NCBI GenBank assembly: GCA_030064695.1
Contig: JASHYV010000065.1
Location: 1 to 5,649 of the forward strand
DNA length: 5,649 bases
Reading direction: 5' to 3'
Origin: Thermoplasmata archaeon
Lineage (GTDB): Archaea; Thermoplasmatota; Thermoplasmata; UBA184
Shown here: positions 4,112 to 5,649 of the stretch, one piece after another
How the letters are laid out: each line of letters opens with the position of its first letter
How positions within the stretch are numbered: the stretch's first letter is position 1
The notes under the pieces: generated by a model
The model's input: the letters and a program-made list of their open reading frames with translations, nothing else
Told to the model about the DNA's origin: nothing
Databases searched by the model: none
Translations under genes and position numbers: made by a program

Positions 4112-5649
4112 GTCGGCACCTCCGGGGCGGGCGGCGCTTCGGCGAGCGCGGAGAGCGGCACCGGCACGACGGGGGGACGCTGCGTCACGTACCCGACGTC
4201 GGGCGGCGGCCGGCCCTCGAGGATCGACAGGAGGAGCACGGCGTCCGGGAGGCAGTAGCGACCCTGGCAGAGCCCGGTGCCGACGCCGGAGTAGCGCTTC
4301 ACCACCTCGAGGCCGCGGTAGCCGCGTCGGTGCGCGTCCCAGAGCTCGTCGAACAGCACGTCCTCGCAGGGGCAGGCGACCCAGCGACCGGCCCGCGGCC
4401 CGCCCAGGAGCTCGCGATAGTACCCGTCGAGTTCGTGCAGGACCTCGGCGGGCTCGAGGGGCAGCGCCGGGCCGGGCGGCGCCGCGCCGACGAGGGCGTC
4501 CGCCGCGCGGCGACCGCTGTCGGCGGAGAACTCCCGGACGTATCCGCCCGCCGGACCGACCCCAAACAGCTGGGGCATCGACGTGGCCCCGCCGTCGTCC
4601 AGCACCGGGAAGTAGGCGCCGGGTCCGCCCCGCCACGCCATCCGGGCGCCCGCCTGGAAGAACAGCTGGTTGTGCGGCAGGCGCCGGTGCGCGAGCACCA
4701 GGGAGTCCGCCCCGAGCGAGAATCGGTGGCCGCCCCCCCGCCCTGCGAGCTCGACCGAACGCAGGCGACGGCGTCCGTTCGTCGCCCGCACGAGCGTGCG
4801 GGGATAGAGCGGGATCCCGCGCTCGGAGGCCGCCTCGACGAGATCCGGCTGGATCGGTCCCGGGGCGACGACGGCCGTGACCGCTCCATCGAGCCGCTCC
4901 ACGACCTCGCGGGCGCGATCGCCGCCGCCGAAGACGATCGCGCGCCGGAACGGGCCGGGCGACTCGGGGGGAGCGAGATGGAAGACCGCGTCGGCGGTCA
5001 CCACGCCGGGGCGCTCGTTGCCCCCGAAGAGCAACGCGGCGTCGTACGTGCCGGTGGCCACGACGACCGAGCTCGCGGTCACGGTGAGCGCCCGCGCGGG
5101 CTCGGTGACGGCGAACGCGGTGAACCGCCCCCGGACCGGCGGCGGGAGGAACGCCACCGTCGTGGCCGCGAGGACCTCCGCGCCCGGCACGGGCTCGGCG
5201 ACGAGGCCCCGATCGAGCAGCACAGTGCGCCTCCCGGCGGCCACAGTCCGTTGGGCGGCCGCCCGGCCGCTCGCGCCACCCCCGACCACGAGGACGTCGA
5301 CGTCCCGGGTCTCGGGGGGAGAGCGCTCGATCGGGGCCGAGGGGTCGGGAGCTCGCCCGTAGCCCGCGAGCCGCCGCACGACGCCCTGGTACGCCCGCGT
5401 CGCGAACGCCGGCCGCCGGAACCCGCGCAGCGTGTCGATGCCGCCGGGAAACAGGACGTCCAGGACGCCGAGCAGATCGAGTCGCACCGAGGGCCACGCG
5501 TTCTCGGAGAGCGCGACGTCGCCCTCCCGCGGCACGTACCGGCAGGCCCGCACGTTCGGGCGACCGTTCACCCGCAGGAGGCACCCGGTGCAGTGCCCGA
5601 TGCCGCAGAACGGCGCCCGGGGCCGGTGGTACCGGATCGAGCGCTGCAG
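4108..5649 (-). CDS. [2Fe-2S]/FAD oxidoreductase alpha subunit (SoxA/HcnAB/PdhA-like), N-terminus cut by the right edge
   Basis: 513 residues are visible and the frame is open to the window edge. Residues 4-36 form the end of a ferredoxin-like [2Fe-2S] domain (Fer2_4): RSIRYHRPRAPFCGIGHC, then cysteines C15, C20, C23 and C36 in a C-x4-C-x2-C-x12-C pattern, ending in PNVRAC. A SoxA-type linker follows (NAWPS, residues 56-60). The FAD-binding body starts at DVLVVGGGASGRAAA (118-132), with D146 closing the second strand, ATGTYDAALLFGGNERPGV (198-216) and a second glycine-rich turn AIVFGGGDRA (237-246). The C-terminal BFD-like [2Fe-2S] motif has C426, C428, C461 and C466 (ACPCEDV ... GTGLCQGRYC). 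The protein ends soon after, so the folate-binding domain of true sarcosine oxidase alpha is absent. It should carry electrons from the beta subunit through flavin and two clusters to an unknown acceptor. A GTG at 5571 is not the start, because it lies inside the cluster domain. One oddity is P366 in GVGPAGGY, where an Asp normally contacts FAD. Confidence 0.9.
   Translation of the reverse strand: MQRSIRYHRPRAPFCGIGHCTGCLLRVNGRPNVRACRYVPREGDVALSENAWPSVRLDLLGVLDVLFPGGIDTLRGFRRPAFATRAYQGVVRRLAGYGRAPDPSAPIERSPPETRDVDVLVVGGGASGRAAAQRTVAAGRRTVLLDRGLVAEPVPGAEVLAATTVAFLPPPVRGRFTAFAVTEPARALTVTASSVVVATGTYDAALLFGGNERPGVVTADAVFHLAPPESPGPFRRAIVFGGGDRAREVVERLDGAVTAVVAPGPIQPDLVEAASERGIPLYPRTLVRATNGRRRLRSVELAGRGGGHRFSLGADSLVLAHRRLPHNQLFFQAGARMAWRGGPGAYFPVLDDGGATSMPQLFGVGPAGGYVREFSADSGRRAADALVGAAPPGPALPLEPAEVLHELDGYYRELLGGPRAGRWVACPCEDVLFDELWDAHRRGYRGLEVVKRYSGVGTGLCQGRYCLPDAVLLLSILEGRPPPDVGYVTQRPPVVPVPLSALAEAPPAPEVPT
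4117..4123 (-). promoter_or_regulatory. Ribosome binding site inside the alpha gene that sets the beta start
   Basis: GGAGGTG on the minus strand ends five bases before the GTG at 4111 and lies within the last codons of the alpha subunit. With the GTGA stop/start overlap it indicates translational coupling of alpha and beta, as expected for subunits needed in equal amounts. Confidence 0.8.

Noticed and set aside
3092..4258. A 388-residue plus-strand frame opposite the beta subunit.
   Set aside because: Arg/Asp/His-rich antisense shadow of a clearly recognised flavoprotein; no motif or ribosome site.
5569..5571. GTG at 5571 as the start of the alpha subunit.
   Set aside because: It lies inside the [2Fe-2S] domain, after three of its four cysteines, and the frame is open to the window edge with clear family similarity.
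4112..5584. The beta-subunit reading frame stays open far upstream, giving an apparent 878-residue protein from 2948 to 5584.
   Set aside because: The added part is Arg/Pro/Gly-rich shadow of the alpha gene in another frame. The beta Rossmann fold starts right after the GTG at 4111, which has its own ribosome site.

Overview
The window is very GC-rich throughout, with third codon positions almost all G or C in the convincing genes. It holds one gene cut by the right edge, four complete genes and one doubtful gene start at the left edge. The host looks more archaeal than bacterial. The hxlR-type gene has a TATA-like box placed so that its transcript would have a very short leader, and two other genes have GTG starts with no Shine-Dalgarno sequence but a short T-tract 25-30 bases upstream, as in leaderless archaeal genes. 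A GC-rich archaeon, for example a soil or sediment relative of Thermoplasmatota, is my guess. A GC-rich bacterium is not excluded.

Left part (1-984): a possible minus-strand gene start at 141 with a good GGAGGT, then about 215 bases without a gene that are full of inverted repeats (12 bp arms at 208-219/256-267, then two GC-rich hairpins built from four copies of a CGTTCC core, the last abutting the hxlR stop codon). Next comes a minus-strand HxlR-family regulator (357-833) with its own TATA box and a candidate operator.

Middle (985-2912): a plus-strand 197-residue protein of unknown function with two SHOCT-like helical repeats. It converges on a minus-strand glycerate kinase-like (DUF4147/MOFRL) gene, and the two stop codons interlock in one CTAG. 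The kinase-like protein keeps the length and overall frame of glycerate 2-kinase, but almost every catalytic motif I can place has changed.

Right part (2948-5649): a two-gene flavin dehydrogenase module on the minus strand, joined by a GTGA stop/start overlap. The upstream alpha subunit carries an N-terminal ferredoxin-like [2Fe-2S] motif, an FAD-binding reductase body and a C-terminal BFD-type four-cysteine motif. The beta subunit is a DAO-fold FAD oxidase/dehydrogenase of the SoxB/HcnC/proline dehydrogenase beta type. Together they should oxidise an amino acid, N-methyl amino acid, opine or other secondary amine and pass electrons through the alpha subunit. The substrate cannot be read from the sequence. 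The kinase-like gene follows 35 bases downstream in the same direction and may be co-transcribed or have its own weak promoter.
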